A stretch of 64,000 nt of DNA from Pectobacterium betavasculorum (GTDB taxonomy: Bacteria; Pseudomonadota; Gammaproteobacteria; Enterobacterales; Enterobacteriaceae): contig NZ_JQHM01000002.1 in the NCBI RefSeq assembly GCF_000749845.1, positions 124,001 through 188,000 on the forward strand, written 5' to 3'. The notes under the pieces were generated by a model. The model saw only the letters and a list, made by a program, of their open reading frames with translations. It did not search any database and had not been told where the DNA came from. Of this stretch, positions 53,102 through 61,680 are shown in pieces (position 1 is the stretch's first letter; every line of letters starts with the position of its first letter). Position numbers and translations under genes: made by a program.

Positions 53102-54058
53102 TCAAACCTCCTCAGAAGTCTGACTGGTTTCCCGCAGCATTCCCGGTGCATGACCCACAATGCGTTTAAATGCCCGGCTGAACGCCGCCAGCGATCCGTA
53201 ACCCAGACGTAACGCCACGGTTTCAATCGGCTGATGCTCATGACGGATGTACTGGACAGCCAGACGCATGCGCAGCTCGCTGAGATATTTTACAGGTGTG
53301 GTGCCCGTTGCTGAGAGAAAGCGTTCGGCAAAAACGGAACGGGAGGTGCCTGCCTCTTTTGCCAGTTCCGCCACGCTCCAGTTAACGCCCGGATTCTGAT
53401 GCATCGCGTAAATCGCCCGGCTCAGTCGCGGATCGCGCAGTACCTGCACCCAACCCGTCGCTTTACCGCACCCTGCTTCAACCCACCCTCGCACGATGAG
53501 CGCCGCGACCACATCCGCCAGCCGCGCCAGAATGCCCGCAAAGCCCACCTGACGTGCCATCGATTCACGTTCCATAGCCGCAAGAAGGGGATGAATTTCC
53601 GGCCAGGTCGACATCAGGCGGCTCACCATCATGACTTCCGGCATCGCTTTGATCAGCGGCTGCATTCCGCCTAGTTCAAAATCCATGCATCCGCTGAAGA
53701 TCACTGTGTTCTCGTTATCCGGGCAGGGTTGGCAGTCAATCGCAGAGACCGAATTGCAAATCGATTCGCAGGGAAACGCAGACACCGGCGTGGCGTCAAC
53801 CTTTTCATCAGAGAGCAGCGCATGCGAATTCCCGTTGGGGATAAACAGCGCATCACCGCTTTTTAGCACAAACGTCGCGCCACTCTCCATGCGCAACAGC
53901 GCCGTCCCCTGACTGACAAAGTGAAACTGCGCTTTGCCGGGCACATAGTGGAACGCCACACCAAATGGGGCATGGGTCTCAATTCGGCGATATGTCACCC
54001 CGGAAAGACGCATCCCACGCAAAAGCTCGCTGATCAAATCGGGTGACTGAGCGGTCAT
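53102..54058 (-). CDS. AraC-family regulator (cupin-type)
   Basis: 318 residues: an N-terminal cupin-like sensor (HYVPGKAQFHFVSQGTALLR, KSGDALFIPNGNSHALL) and a C-terminal AraC domain with VAELAKEAGTSRSVFAERF and IETVALRLGYGSLAAFSRAF plus KRIVGHAPGMLRE. Such regulators often act on a divergent efflux gene. Here it is divergent from the NepI-like exporter with a 115-bp gap, so it most likely controls that gene. Ligand unknown. Confidence 0.87.
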   Translation of the reverse strand: MTAQSPDLISELLRGMRLSGVTYRRIETHAPFGVAFHYVPGKAQFHFVSQGTALLRMESGATFVLKSGDALFIPNGNSHALLSDEKVDATPVSAFPCESICNSVSAIDCQPCPDNENTVIFSGCMDFELGGMQPLIKAMPEVMMVSRLMSTWPEIHPLLAAMERESMARQVGFAGILARLADVVAALIVRGWVEAGCGKATGWVQVLRDPRLSRAIYAMHQNPGVNWSVAELAKEAGTSRSVFAERFLSATGTTPVKYLSELRMRLAVQYIRHEHQPIETVALRLGYGSLAAFSRAFKRIVGHAPGMLRETSQTSEEV

Positions 54059-54173
54059 AGCAGCAACTCCGGACGAATAATCAATAAGTGAAGATTATAT
54101 GCCATAGATCGTCCATACGGAACGCTCTATTCTTTGTGACGGTTGTCACATTTTTCTAACGGGAGAGCAACAG

Positions 54174-55361
54174 ATGAATTCATGCATCGCGGCAAGTGAG
54201 GCCATTACGCCCACCAAGCCCGCCTGGAGAGCCGTCTATTCACTGGGGCTGGGGGTATTTGGTCTAATTACGGCTGAGTTTTTACCGGCTAGTTTATTAA
54301 CGCCGATGGCAGCAAGTTTAGGCATCACAGAGGGAATGGCGGGCCAGGCGGTGACCGCAACGGCTCTGGTCGCGCTGGTAACCGGGTTGCTCATCACGCC
54401 CGCGACCAAAAGTATCGATCGTCGTTGGGTATTAATGTTTTTCTCAGTGCTGCAAATTATCTCCAGCCTGCTAGTGGCATTTGCCCCTACTCTGAACGTG
54501 TTGCTAGTGGGGCGCTTACTACTAGGGGTTGCCATTGGTGGATTCTGGGCCATGTCCACCGCCACAGCGATGCGCCTTGTACCTGAGGATAAAGTGCCTA
54601 AAGCGCTAGCGGTTATCTTCTCCTGCGTCTCGATTGCTACCGTCGTTGCCGCGCCGCTTGGCAGTTACCTGGGGAGTTTGATTGGCTGGCGAAACGTCTT
54701 TATCCTCTGCATTCTGCCGAGCATTGTGGCGCTGTTTTGGCAGATGTGGGTGTTACCATCAATGAAACCGGAAAGCAGTGGCAGCCTGGGAACCCTGTTT
54801 CGCGTGCTGCGCCGTCCGGGCATGATCGGTGGATTGCTGGCAACCGTGCTGATCTTTAGCGGGCATTTCGCCTTCTTTACCTACCTACGACCGTTTCTGG
54901 AAACCGTCGGTCAGGCAAGCGTCGAAAGCATTTCCTTGATTTTACTTGGCTTTGGTCTCGCCAATTTTGTCGGCACCTCGATTGCCGGTTATCTATTGGC
55001 ACGAAACTTACACCTGACGCTGGCGCTAGTGCCCTTTGTGATGGGCGTTCTGGCGCTGACCATGGTCGCCTTTGGACATCTGGCAATACTGGACGGCCTG
55101 CTGGTGGCGATGTGGGGATTTGCGTTTGGTCTGGTTCCCGTGGGCTGGTCAACCTGGCTTGCGACCACCGTACCGGACGAAGCTGAAAGCGCGGGTGGCT
55201 TACTGGTGGCATCGATCCAGTTTGCTATCGGGGCTGGTGCCGCAGGGGGCGGGCTGATATTTGATCTTAACGGGGCAAGCGGCGTGTTTGCTGGCAGTGG
55301 ATTATTGCTGGTATCAGCAATGGTGATTGTTTTTGCCGGCGTGCGAGTTAGAGCACAATAA
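54174..55361 (+). CDS. NepI-like MFS exporter
   Basis: 395 residues, 12 membrane segments, major facilitator (DHA1) with GRLLLGVAIGGFWAMSTATA and the motif near AAPLGSYLGSLIGWRNVF. Residue patterns EFLPASLLTPMAASLGITEG and ALVPVGWSTW-type GLVPVGWSTWLATTVPDEAE follow E. coli NepI (purine ribonucleoside efflux). Substrate could be nucleosides or another small molecule. GGGAGAG precedes the ATG. Divergent from an AraC-type regulator. Close to the cfa/NRPS locus, but a role in product export is only speculation. Confidence 0.82.
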   Translation: MNSCIAASEAITPTKPAWRAVYSLGLGVFGLITAEFLPASLLTPMAASLGITEGMAGQAVTATALVALVTGLLITPATKSIDRRWVLMFFSVLQIISSLLVAFAPTLNVLLVGRLLLGVAIGGFWAMSTATAMRLVPEDKVPKALAVIFSCVSIATVVAAPLGSYLGSLIGWRNVFILCILPSIVALFWQMWVLPSMKPESSGSLGTLFRVLRRPGMIGGLLATVLIFSGHFAFFTYLRPFLETVGQASVESISLILLGFGLANFVGTSIAGYLLARNLHLTLALVPFVMGVLALTMVAFGHLAILDGLLVAMWGFAFGLVPVGWSTWLATTVPDEAESAGGLLVASIQFAIGAGAAGGGLIFDLNGASGVFAGSGLLLVSAMVIVFAGVRVRAQ

Positions 55362-55553
55362 AACGGTACGCCAAATCCAAGTGCGGGTGTGGTATCTGCC
55401 ACTTACCCGTTAGAACGACATGAGCCATGATTACAGTCTGCTAAATCCCTAGAGCAAGGAGTCGGCCATCATAACCGCGCAGGAGCGGGCAGGTACTGAG
55501 TTGCAGAAACATCCGAAATAACGACTTGAATACAGCAACGGTTCAAAAATGAT

Positions 55554-55584
55554 AAAAGCCCTGACTGTGTTAGCCAGGGCTTTT
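55554..55584 (+). terminator. Rho-independent terminator
   Basis: AAAAGCCCTG-ACTGTGTTAGC-CAGGGCTTTT, a 10-bp stem with inner pairs CT/AG and an A-run/T-run on each side, about 190 bp after the MFS gene. Bidirectional type. Confidence 0.8.
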
Positions 55585-55797
55585 AAGGTACTACAGACTT
55601 AATATTTAACATTAATTGACTTAATAACGTCTTACTACTATTGGTACTGCTTCAAATGTACACGTTTATAACAGATAATATTGGGTACTAAAATTAACTA
55701 AAACCTCCCATATATTTACTGGTTTAAACCCCCTACCAACCTGACGGGTATGGCAGGTACAGGTACATCCCCCATCGCGATATATACTCTTTAATGC

Positions 55798-56000
55798 GTG
55801 GCCTTACTCTCGTTGCGACATGTTACGAATCACTAAAACTCAATCGCAAACAATAAACACTAAATCATGGCCTTACATCATCGCGCTTTCGTCCCATTTT
55901 GCGATTGTAGATACTGACTACGTGGCCTTAAGCATCATCGAGTGAGAATATTAATGCCTCTCAACATCGATTACCCATACAAAAATACTTCGTGGCCTTT
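55798..56000. repeat. Spaced GTGGCCTTA motif, four copies
   Basis: GTGGCCTTA (55798), ATGGCCTTA (55867), GTGGCCTTA (55922) and GTGGCCTTT (55992), same strand, spaced 69, 55 and 70 bp, in a 790-bp gene-free region (55362-56155). Function unknown; the intervening sequences are not alike beyond short ATCG-rich words. Confidence 0.4.
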
Positions 56001-56093
56001 ATCGCAAAAAACACTGATTAAAGAACATGTTCGTTATCTTTACTATAACAGCAAACTGAAACTTCGCTGCTGTTGCTGACCAATTTACGGATT

Positions 56094-56121
56094 TTAAAAA
56101 CAGTGTCAATACTGTTTTTAA
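56094..56121. terminator. AT-rich hairpin
   Basis: TTAAAAACAGT-GTCAAT-ACTGTTTTTAA, a perfect 11-bp stem. A possible end for methyltransferase transcripts or for transcription from the left. Confidence 0.5.
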
Positions 56122-56155
56122 TAACATGTTTTTAATAACAGTATTCACGAGAGTA

Positions 56156-56282
<127 letters not shown>

Positions 56283-56320
56283 GATAAGGAAAGCTTAAGA
56301 AAACAGTGCATTTATGCCGT

Positions 56321-57355
56321 TCAACCCAACAGCGTAGTGTTTAATTTAATTTCAACAACCGTATGCCCCGTTGTTATTTTCTTTGTGCTAACGATGGTTA
56401 ATCCGCTTAACGTCAGAATATCTTCCATATCTTTCAATGTCCTGTATCGCGTACCATCCTGGCAGATAACAGACTGAAAGAGCGAATTCATTAATAGTCT
56501 TGGTGATGTTTCTTCATACCCCAACAAAGGTTCAATGATTAACAGTGTCGAATTCCCCATTGATTTCGCTATTTCTTTCAATATCTTCAGGTTAAATTCA
56601 TCATTCCAGTTATGTAATACGTTTTTAAGCAGATAAACATCGTGATCGGTAGGAATCGCCTCAAAGAAACTACCGGGGATGAAAACCATTCTTTCTTTCA
56701 ATTCAGGATAATGCTGTGCGACGCGCTTTTCCCTTCGGTTACAGACACCAGTCATGTCAAAAAGACAACCCATCAGGTTATGGTACTGTTTTATAATCTC
56801 AACCAGAATAACGCCACTGCCACCGCCAATATCAACAATACTGCAAGCCTTTTTAAAAATGGATGCATATTCTTTAGCCAGTATATATCCAACCGGGTGA
56901 GATAAATTCCGCATGGCAAGATCGTAAATTTCAGCTCGCAATGCGGAATTCGCCAGATGCTCATAGAGTGTCAGACCAAAGACCTGCTTAAATCCCGATT
57001 CCCCTGTGCGACTCGTATGCAATAATCCATCAAACCCCTGATAATACTCATTGCCGAACAGCATGCAGAAATTTTTCATCGAGTTTACGTTATCCGAGAT
57101 CAGCAGTGCAGAACGTGCATTATTTTTAATAAGACCTTCATCTTCTACTTCAAAAAATCCGAAAATCTCAAGTACCTTTATGATATCAACTATTTTTTTC
57201 ACACGCATGACATTCCTTTGCTAATTCAGCGATGGTTGCCCCCTGCTCCCCTATTTTATCTGCTATCCCTATTTCCGCTGCTACACACAATGCTTTGCGG
57301 CTAAAGGCACCGTCATTATTTCTGAAATATTTCTTATATACTCAGAGGAATTCAT
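56321..57355 (-). pseudogene. SAM-dependent O-methyltransferase with two frameshifts
   Basis: The open frame from 57208 (295 residues) has the methyltransferase core: SIVDIGGGSGVILVEI near residue 120, FIPGSFFEAIPTDHDVYLLK, NVLHNWNDE (catalytic His type) and LLIIEPLL. It belongs to the plant-COMT / hydroxyindole-type O-methyltransferases. An N-terminal dimerisation domain is encoded upstream in another frame: SRKALCVAAEIGIADKIGEQ and GATIAELAKECHA. A start codon with AAAGGGAA lies at 57355. Shifts are needed near 57310-57320 and at a seven-A run (57193-57199). The product from 57208 alone would lack the dimerisation half. Substrate unknown. Confidence 0.7.
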
Positions 57356-57952
57356 ATCGTTCCCTTTATTATCTTATTTCATAGCGAGGATGAATTGATT
57401 ATTTAGCACATCATTTATGTTGATACGTCAAGTATGCTGAAATGAGGCTAAAAATGTATCATCCATTTGGCCGAGCCATAATGCGCAATTTACGGTTCAG
57501 CCAAAAAGAAATAAGGGATTAAAGTGATATTATTTGAAATAACATTGTTTTAAAAAGGTTTGCTAGCAATAGATCGGTCACAGTATTTATCGGAAAATTT
57601 TCTCACCAATATTGCGTGCAGCATTGATACACGCCTCTGGCGTACTCAGCTCCGGCATCAATAGCATTTCAGACGTCAAGACTGGCACACCGCAGTAGTC
57701 AAAATCTCATGTGCGATCTGCGCATGAAAAGCATCAGCGTAGCCACGCTTTGCATATGATGTGCTATGAACCGAGTGGAACCCGCATCGAGTTTTACTGG
57801 CCAGGTCAGTAAGCAAAGACGAAGACCCCCGTCTCGTGACACACATCAATAGTGCGTACTGATATCGCGCACCTCCGCTATGGTTAAAAATTGACCCAAA
57901 TCAATAAAAAACCAGTAAATACATTAATTTACCTTTCTATACACCCCATCTT
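57356..57952. other. Gene-poor region with decayed frames
   Basis: The plus strand at about 57700-57790 reads HALHMMCYEPSGTRIEFYWP, reminiscent of the end of a VOC (glyoxalase/extradiol dioxygenase) protein. The minus strand near 57587-57715 reads PVLTSEMLLMPELSTPEACI as a C-terminus of an unrecognised protein. Both lack starts and are probably relics. Confidence 0.35.
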
Positions 57953-57983
57953 TTGACCTTCCCGTAGGGGGAAGGTGTAACGT
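57953..57983 (+). promoter_or_regulatory. CueR/MerR-type copper promoter of cueP
   Basis: TTGACC (-35, 57953-57958), a 19-bp spacer and TAACGT (-10, 57978-57983). The long spacer holds the dyad ACCTTCCC-GTAGG-GGGAAGGT (57956-57976), the typical CueR operator. This explains copper-dependent activation of the next gene. Confidence 0.85.
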
Positions 57984-58024
57984 TATAGCTAGTGATTCCA
58001 AAATAATGACGCTATTGAGGGGAA

Positions 58025-58582
58025 ATGATGATGAAGATAAAGATGATGGCAGCACTACTCGGTCTGACATTAAGCAGCTCAGGTTTTGCCGCGGCAACTG
58101 ACGCCAACGCTTTTCTAGCCAAGCAAGGGCTGGCAGGGAAAACCATCGAGCAAATCGTCGAGGTTATCGATCAATCACCACAGGCAAGGCCTTTGCCCTA
58201 CAGCGCTTCTATTACCAGCAAAGAACTGAAGTTGTCAGATGGGCAACAGCAGTATCGCTATCCGCTGGGAGATAAATTCTATCTCTCATTCGCCCCTTAC
58301 ATTCAACAAACGCATCCCTGCTTTAACCACAGTTTGTCCGGGTGTCAGGGCGAACTTGCTAATACGGCGTTTGACGTAAAAATCACGGATAAAGCCGGTA
58401 ACGTTGTCATGCAGAAAACCCTAAACAGCCACCGAAACGGTTTTGTTGGCGTATGGTTACCGCGCAATATTGAAGGAACGATTAACGTCACCTATCAGGG
58501 ACGTGTCGCAAGCTCAGCGTTTGCTACCTATGACGACAGCCAAACCTGCATGACAACCTTGCCGTTGAAAGAACGAGCATAG
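58025..58582 (+). CDS. cueP: Periplasmic copper-binding protein CueP
   Basis: 185 residues with a signal peptide (MAALLGLTLSSSGFAAA). The mature protein matches Salmonella CueP: NAFLAKQGLAGKTIEQIVE, the PLPYSASITSKEL stretch, and the metal-site region QQTHPCFNHSLSGCQGEL with Cys-x-x-x-x-x-x-Cys, plus a third Cys in DDSQTCMTTLPL. CueP binds copper in the periplasm and supplies it to SodC-type enzymes. Three successive ATGs occur at 58025, 58028 and 58031; GAGGGG spacing favours the last. A CueR-type promoter lies upstream and a terminator downstream, so it is a single-gene unit. Confidence 0.94.
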   Translation: MMMKIKMMAALLGLTLSSSGFAAATDANAFLAKQGLAGKTIEQIVEVIDQSPQARPLPYSASITSKELKLSDGQQQYRYPLGDKFYLSFAPYIQQTHPCFNHSLSGCQGELANTAFDVKITDKAGNVVMQKTLNSHRNGFVGVWLPRNIEGTINVTYQGRVASSAFATYDDSQTCMTTLPLKERA

Positions 58583-58603
58583 AGAGACGCCGTGAGCGCT
58601 GAT

Positions 58604-58635
58604 TGAGAACTCCAGCCAGCATGCTGGGGTTCTCA
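58604..58635 (+). terminator. Rho-independent terminator of cueP
   Basis: TGAGAACTCCAGC / GCTGGGGTTCTCA, a 13-bp stem (one T-G pair), 6-nt loop, 21 bases after the stop. Confidence 0.8.
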
Positions 58636-58676
58636 GTAAAAAGAAAAACAGACGAATTATCGAACCTCGACCACAC

Positions 58677-59036
58677 GTGGTAAAACTTACACCACGCCCG
58701 AAAGAGAAACTGCATGAGCTGGTGAAGATTTACCTGCCAGATACCACTGACGTCATCTGGAATCTTTATGGTTCGCTATGGCAGTTGGCGGTTCACAATA
58801 CGGCTTACGCAGAGCTCGCCCATGTGATGACCGAGAAATGGTCTGCCTTGCTGGAAGAAATTATTGTATCAGGCATCGCGTCCAGAGCCTTTAAAAACAC
58901 GGATACCCAGCGCGTCTCCCGCCAGTTGGACGCACTGCTAAACGGCTATTCTGACCACCTGATTATTAATCCGGCCCCTGCCAATTTTCAGCAAGTGATT
59001 GAAGATATTTATGATTTTATACAACACGTATTATGA
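58677..59036 (+). pseudogene. TetR-family regulator, C-terminal domain only
   Basis: 119 codons from a GTG: DTTDVIWNLYGSLWQLAVHN, EKWSALLEEIIVSGIASRAF, SRQLDALLNGYSDHLII, which is the ligand-binding domain of BetI-like TetR proteins. The DNA-binding half is absent; the cueP terminator lies only about 40 bp upstream. A truncated relic, perhaps left by the event that brought cueP next to it. Confidence 0.7.
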
Positions 59037-59082
59037 ATCGCCTCCAGAATCGCGACCAATAAGCTTACCCCCTCCAGCACGA

Positions 59083-59553
59083 TTAATCGCGAATGTTGCA
59101 TGCCATCTTTGATTGGACTGTGCTAATCAGATAGGCATGCTTCGTCAACATTTCGAACTGGATGACATCATTTTCCGCCAGGATAGGGAGCGCATCATCG
59201 GGTGCATTATCATTAATATTCTTGTTCATCGCGATATTGTGTACCTCCAGGCGGTTCCCCTCCCAGACGGAATCAAAACTGAACGTACGCCGGATCGTCA
59301 GCGGCACGCCATCTTCACCAATGTAAAAGCCATTGACCAAAACCAGCGCTCTGTTTTGTCTATTTAGATAAAAATAGATGTCATATTCCTTTCTGACACG
59401 CTGTTCTTCTGACTTAACCGCCACCTCTGCCTGACATATCAGCGGTTTTCTGTATAAATTATTTTTTAAATAAAAAATGATTCCCAGAGAGAATGACATA
59501 CACAGCACCATCGTGGTGCAAAAAATTTTCTTCCTGACTTTAATTATTAACAT
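59083..59553 (-). CDS. FidL-like membrane protein
   Basis: 156 residues with one N-terminal membrane anchor (IFCTTMVLCMSFSLGIIFYL), then a periplasmic domain (YDIYFYLNRQNRALVLVNGF). FidL-like proteins are found next to winged-helix membrane regulators and fimbrial genes in enterobacteria. Overlaps the preceding regulator by 14 bp, so the two are coupled. Probably helps sense or transmit a signal for the fimbrial operon; function unproven. Confidence 0.65.
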   Translation of the reverse strand: MLIIKVRKKIFCTTMVLCMSFSLGIIFYLKNNLYRKPLICQAEVAVKSEEQRVRKEYDIYFYLNRQNRALVLVNGFYIGEDGVPLTIRRTFSFDSVWEGNRLEVHNIAMNKNINDNAPDDALPILAENDVIQFEMLTKHAYLISTVQSKMACNIRD

Positions 59554-60310
59554 AAGTTACACATCCAGACCCCTCTTTCTTACAGGAAATAACGATCTCA
59601 CTTTTCTTATCCAGCATTTCAGATATAACGATTTTTTTCGACAAGAAGAATAATGAATTATCGGAACACAAATTTTCATAGTCGGTCGGGAGGGGATAGC
59701 CAACACTGTCATATAAATAGAAAAGATCGCATTTCCCAGTCATATTCACATTGACAAGATGCCGATACGGGAAACGATTTACGCTCTCAAGCATGAGCAG
59801 GAAAAACCCAGCGGCTACTGCCCAGATGAGAAGGAACTTGATGTATTGCTGTTTTTTTACCGGTTCAGGAATAGCGTGATGTTCAATAGAAAATGGCTTT
59901 TTTTCTTTATAAACATCCTCTTCCGTTATCTGGTTACTTTCCTGATATTGCGTTTCCTTTTCTTCTCCTCTATCCAATGCAGGATAGGAGACAATACTTT
60001 CAGCGGTAAAAACAACCCCCAACTTGGGGATTGTTACTATCGAATCTGCAAGATCAAACTCACGCAACACCTTCCTTAATAGAGATAAATAGTTGTTTAG
60101 ATTATTAAGAGAAGGGCAAAGTGCATGCTTTTCCAGCGCCTCTTTTAACAAAAAATCACGGCTTAGCGTTACCCCCTGGTTCTCTATTAATAAACAGAAC
60201 AATCGCGAAATAGGAAAATTCACAGAAGTTGCTTCATTTTCACGTTCTATCCATGCCAGTGTTCCCTCTCCCTCGTTGAAAATGATTAAATCATTAATCA
60301 AATAAACCAT
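59540..60310 (-). CDS. Winged-helix membrane regulator (CadC/ToxR-like)
   Basis: 256 residues from the ATG at 60310 (AAAGGG upstream; earlier in-frame starts have no Shine-Dalgarno). Residues 1 to about 105 form an OmpR-type winged helix (INDLIIFNEGEGTLAW, LENLLL-like LSRDFLLKEALEKHALCPSL, NNLNNYLSLLRKVLREF, SIVTIPKLGVVF). One membrane segment follows (FLLIWAVAAGFFLLMLES), then a periplasmic domain with four cysteines. Such one-component sensors control nearby fimbriae; the divergent fimbrial operon is the likely target. Confidence 0.8.
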   Translation of the reverse strand: MVYLINDLIIFNEGEGTLAWIERENEATSVNFPISRLFCLLIENQGVTLSRDFLLKEALEKHALCPSLNNLNNYLSLLRKVLREFDLADSIVTIPKLGVVFTAESIVSYPALDRGEEKETQYQESNQITEEDVYKEKKPFSIEHHAIPEPVKKQQYIKFLLIWAVAAGFFLLMLESVNRFPYRHLVNVNMTGKCDLFYLYDSVGYPLPTDYENLCSDNSLFFLSKKIVISEMLDKKSEIVISCKKEGSGCVTYVNN

Positions 60311-60340
60311 TCGACCCTTTTCCATCAAGATTAGAGGCAC

Positions 60341-60997
60341 AATTCATTTGCTATAATAAGATTATAGATACGATTTTTATGATCATAAGACCTACGAAAT
60401 AGTCTGAAAAACCACACTATCAAAACAAAAACACGCTATCTATGGAAGCAAAATCAATTATATAGATAGCTTTACTGATGCTATCTCTTGCAAGGATAAA
60501 AACTTAGCCATTTATTGTCAAAGATTATTTGACCTACATTTAATCATTATCCAATAAAAAATATATTTCACTATTTTTATAAACCATAAAAAATATCCCC
60601 CCGCGTCTGTCACCAAAGAAAATCAATAACAAATAAGATGTTGAATTAAAATAACTTATTGATAAAACGGCACTTATATCACACCATCCTACATTTACCA
60701 CCATGCGCAAAAATCAGAATAAAAAACTAAATAAACATAAATTTAAAACATTTAACCTAAATAAAAATAATTAAATCAATATATTTGACCATTAAATCAT
60801 TCAACACTATTATCCATCCAGCTCCAAATTCACCGATTAGGAAAATGGGTCAATATATTCACTTCGTGAAAGATGCCCCACGACCGATCAATCAATAACA
60901 ACATTAAAAGTAGCATTACACATGATGCATGAGTACGTATGCACTCATGAAAGTAGCGCCATAATTTAAATAGAGTAACCAATAGAGAGAGCATAAT
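60341..60997. promoter_or_regulatory. AT-rich fimbrial control region
   Basis: 657 bp, about 70% AT, with no gene. It separates the winged-helix regulator from the fimbrial operon. It holds the palindrome CATGAGT-ACGTATGC-ACTCATG at 60928-60949, 50 bp before the pilin start. No paired inverted repeats of the fimS/MrpI switch type were noticed. Confidence 0.5.
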
Positions 60998-61546
60998 ATG
61001 AAATTATCAAAGATCACCCTGGCATCCCTCATCTCCGTGATATTTTCTGTCGGAGCACATGCCGCAGATTCACATAATGGTTCGGTGACATTTAAAGGAA
61101 AAATTATTGATACGCCCTGCTCAGTATCTCAGGAAGATCTGCACCAAACGATCGAGTTCGGCGAAATCAGCAAAACCGTGTTGGAAAATGGTGGCACGTC
61201 AGAAATTAAGCCGTTTGATATCACATTAAAAGATTGCAGTCTGGATACCGCAACCAGCGCCAAAATTGTTTTCTCCGGCGGCGTGGCATCTGGAACCAAT
61301 AATGAACTGCTGGCATTAAACGGCAGTGCGACCGGTGCGGGCATTGCCGTAGAACGCGTCGGCGAAAAAATTAAATTCGACGGAACAACACCAGCTGTTC
61401 CTGCTACGCCGCTGGCAAATGGAGATAATACTTTCTCCTTCACGTCCTATATTGCCAAACTCCCAACACCACAGGAAGGGGAATCGCCAGTGATTACTAC
61501 AGGCTCCTTCGCCAGCACGGCTAATTTTGTGGTGTCCTATCAATAA
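60998..61546 (+). CDS. Type 1-like fimbrial major subunit
   Basis: 182 residues with a signal peptide (ASLISVIFSVGAHA). The pilin domain has the two conserved cysteines (GKIIDTPCSVSQEDLHQTIE and FDITLKDCSLDT) and the donor-strand C-terminus ending FVVSYQ, as in FimA/MrpA/SmfA. It is the shaft protein of a chaperone-usher fimbria; its usher follows 134 bp later. Confidence 0.92.
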   Translation: MKLSKITLASLISVIFSVGAHAADSHNGSVTFKGKIIDTPCSVSQEDLHQTIEFGEISKTVLENGGTSEIKPFDITLKDCSLDTATSAKIVFSGGVASGTNNELLALNGSATGAGIAVERVGEKIKFDGTTPAVPATPLANGDNTFSFTSYIAKLPTPQEGESPVITTGSFASTANFVVSYQ

Positions 61547-61585
61547 TATACTTTTCCGCTAACAACAGGGTATCAGTAATCAAAT

Positions 61586-61602
61586 GGGGAGGTTTCCTCC
61601 CC
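61586..61602 (+). terminator. Hairpin between pilin and usher
   Basis: GGGGAGG-TTT-CCTCCCC, a GC-rich stem about 40 bp after the pilin stop. Partial termination here would make much more pilin than usher, as in other fimbrial operons. Confidence 0.6.
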
Positions 61603-61680
61603 TATTATCCTATTCATTCCACATGTCGAAATACATGAATGGATAGCCACAACGCGACATCTTTTCAAGCAGCTATTCCT

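Noticed and set aside
55798..56000. CRISPR array
   Set aside because: The repeated word is only 9 bases, has no palindrome, spacer lengths vary (about 46-61 bp) and no cas gene is near.
60341..60997. Invertible fimbrial switch (fim/mrp type)
   Set aside because: No pair of matching inverted repeats flanking a promoter and no recombinase gene were seen; the one palindrome is a short hairpin.
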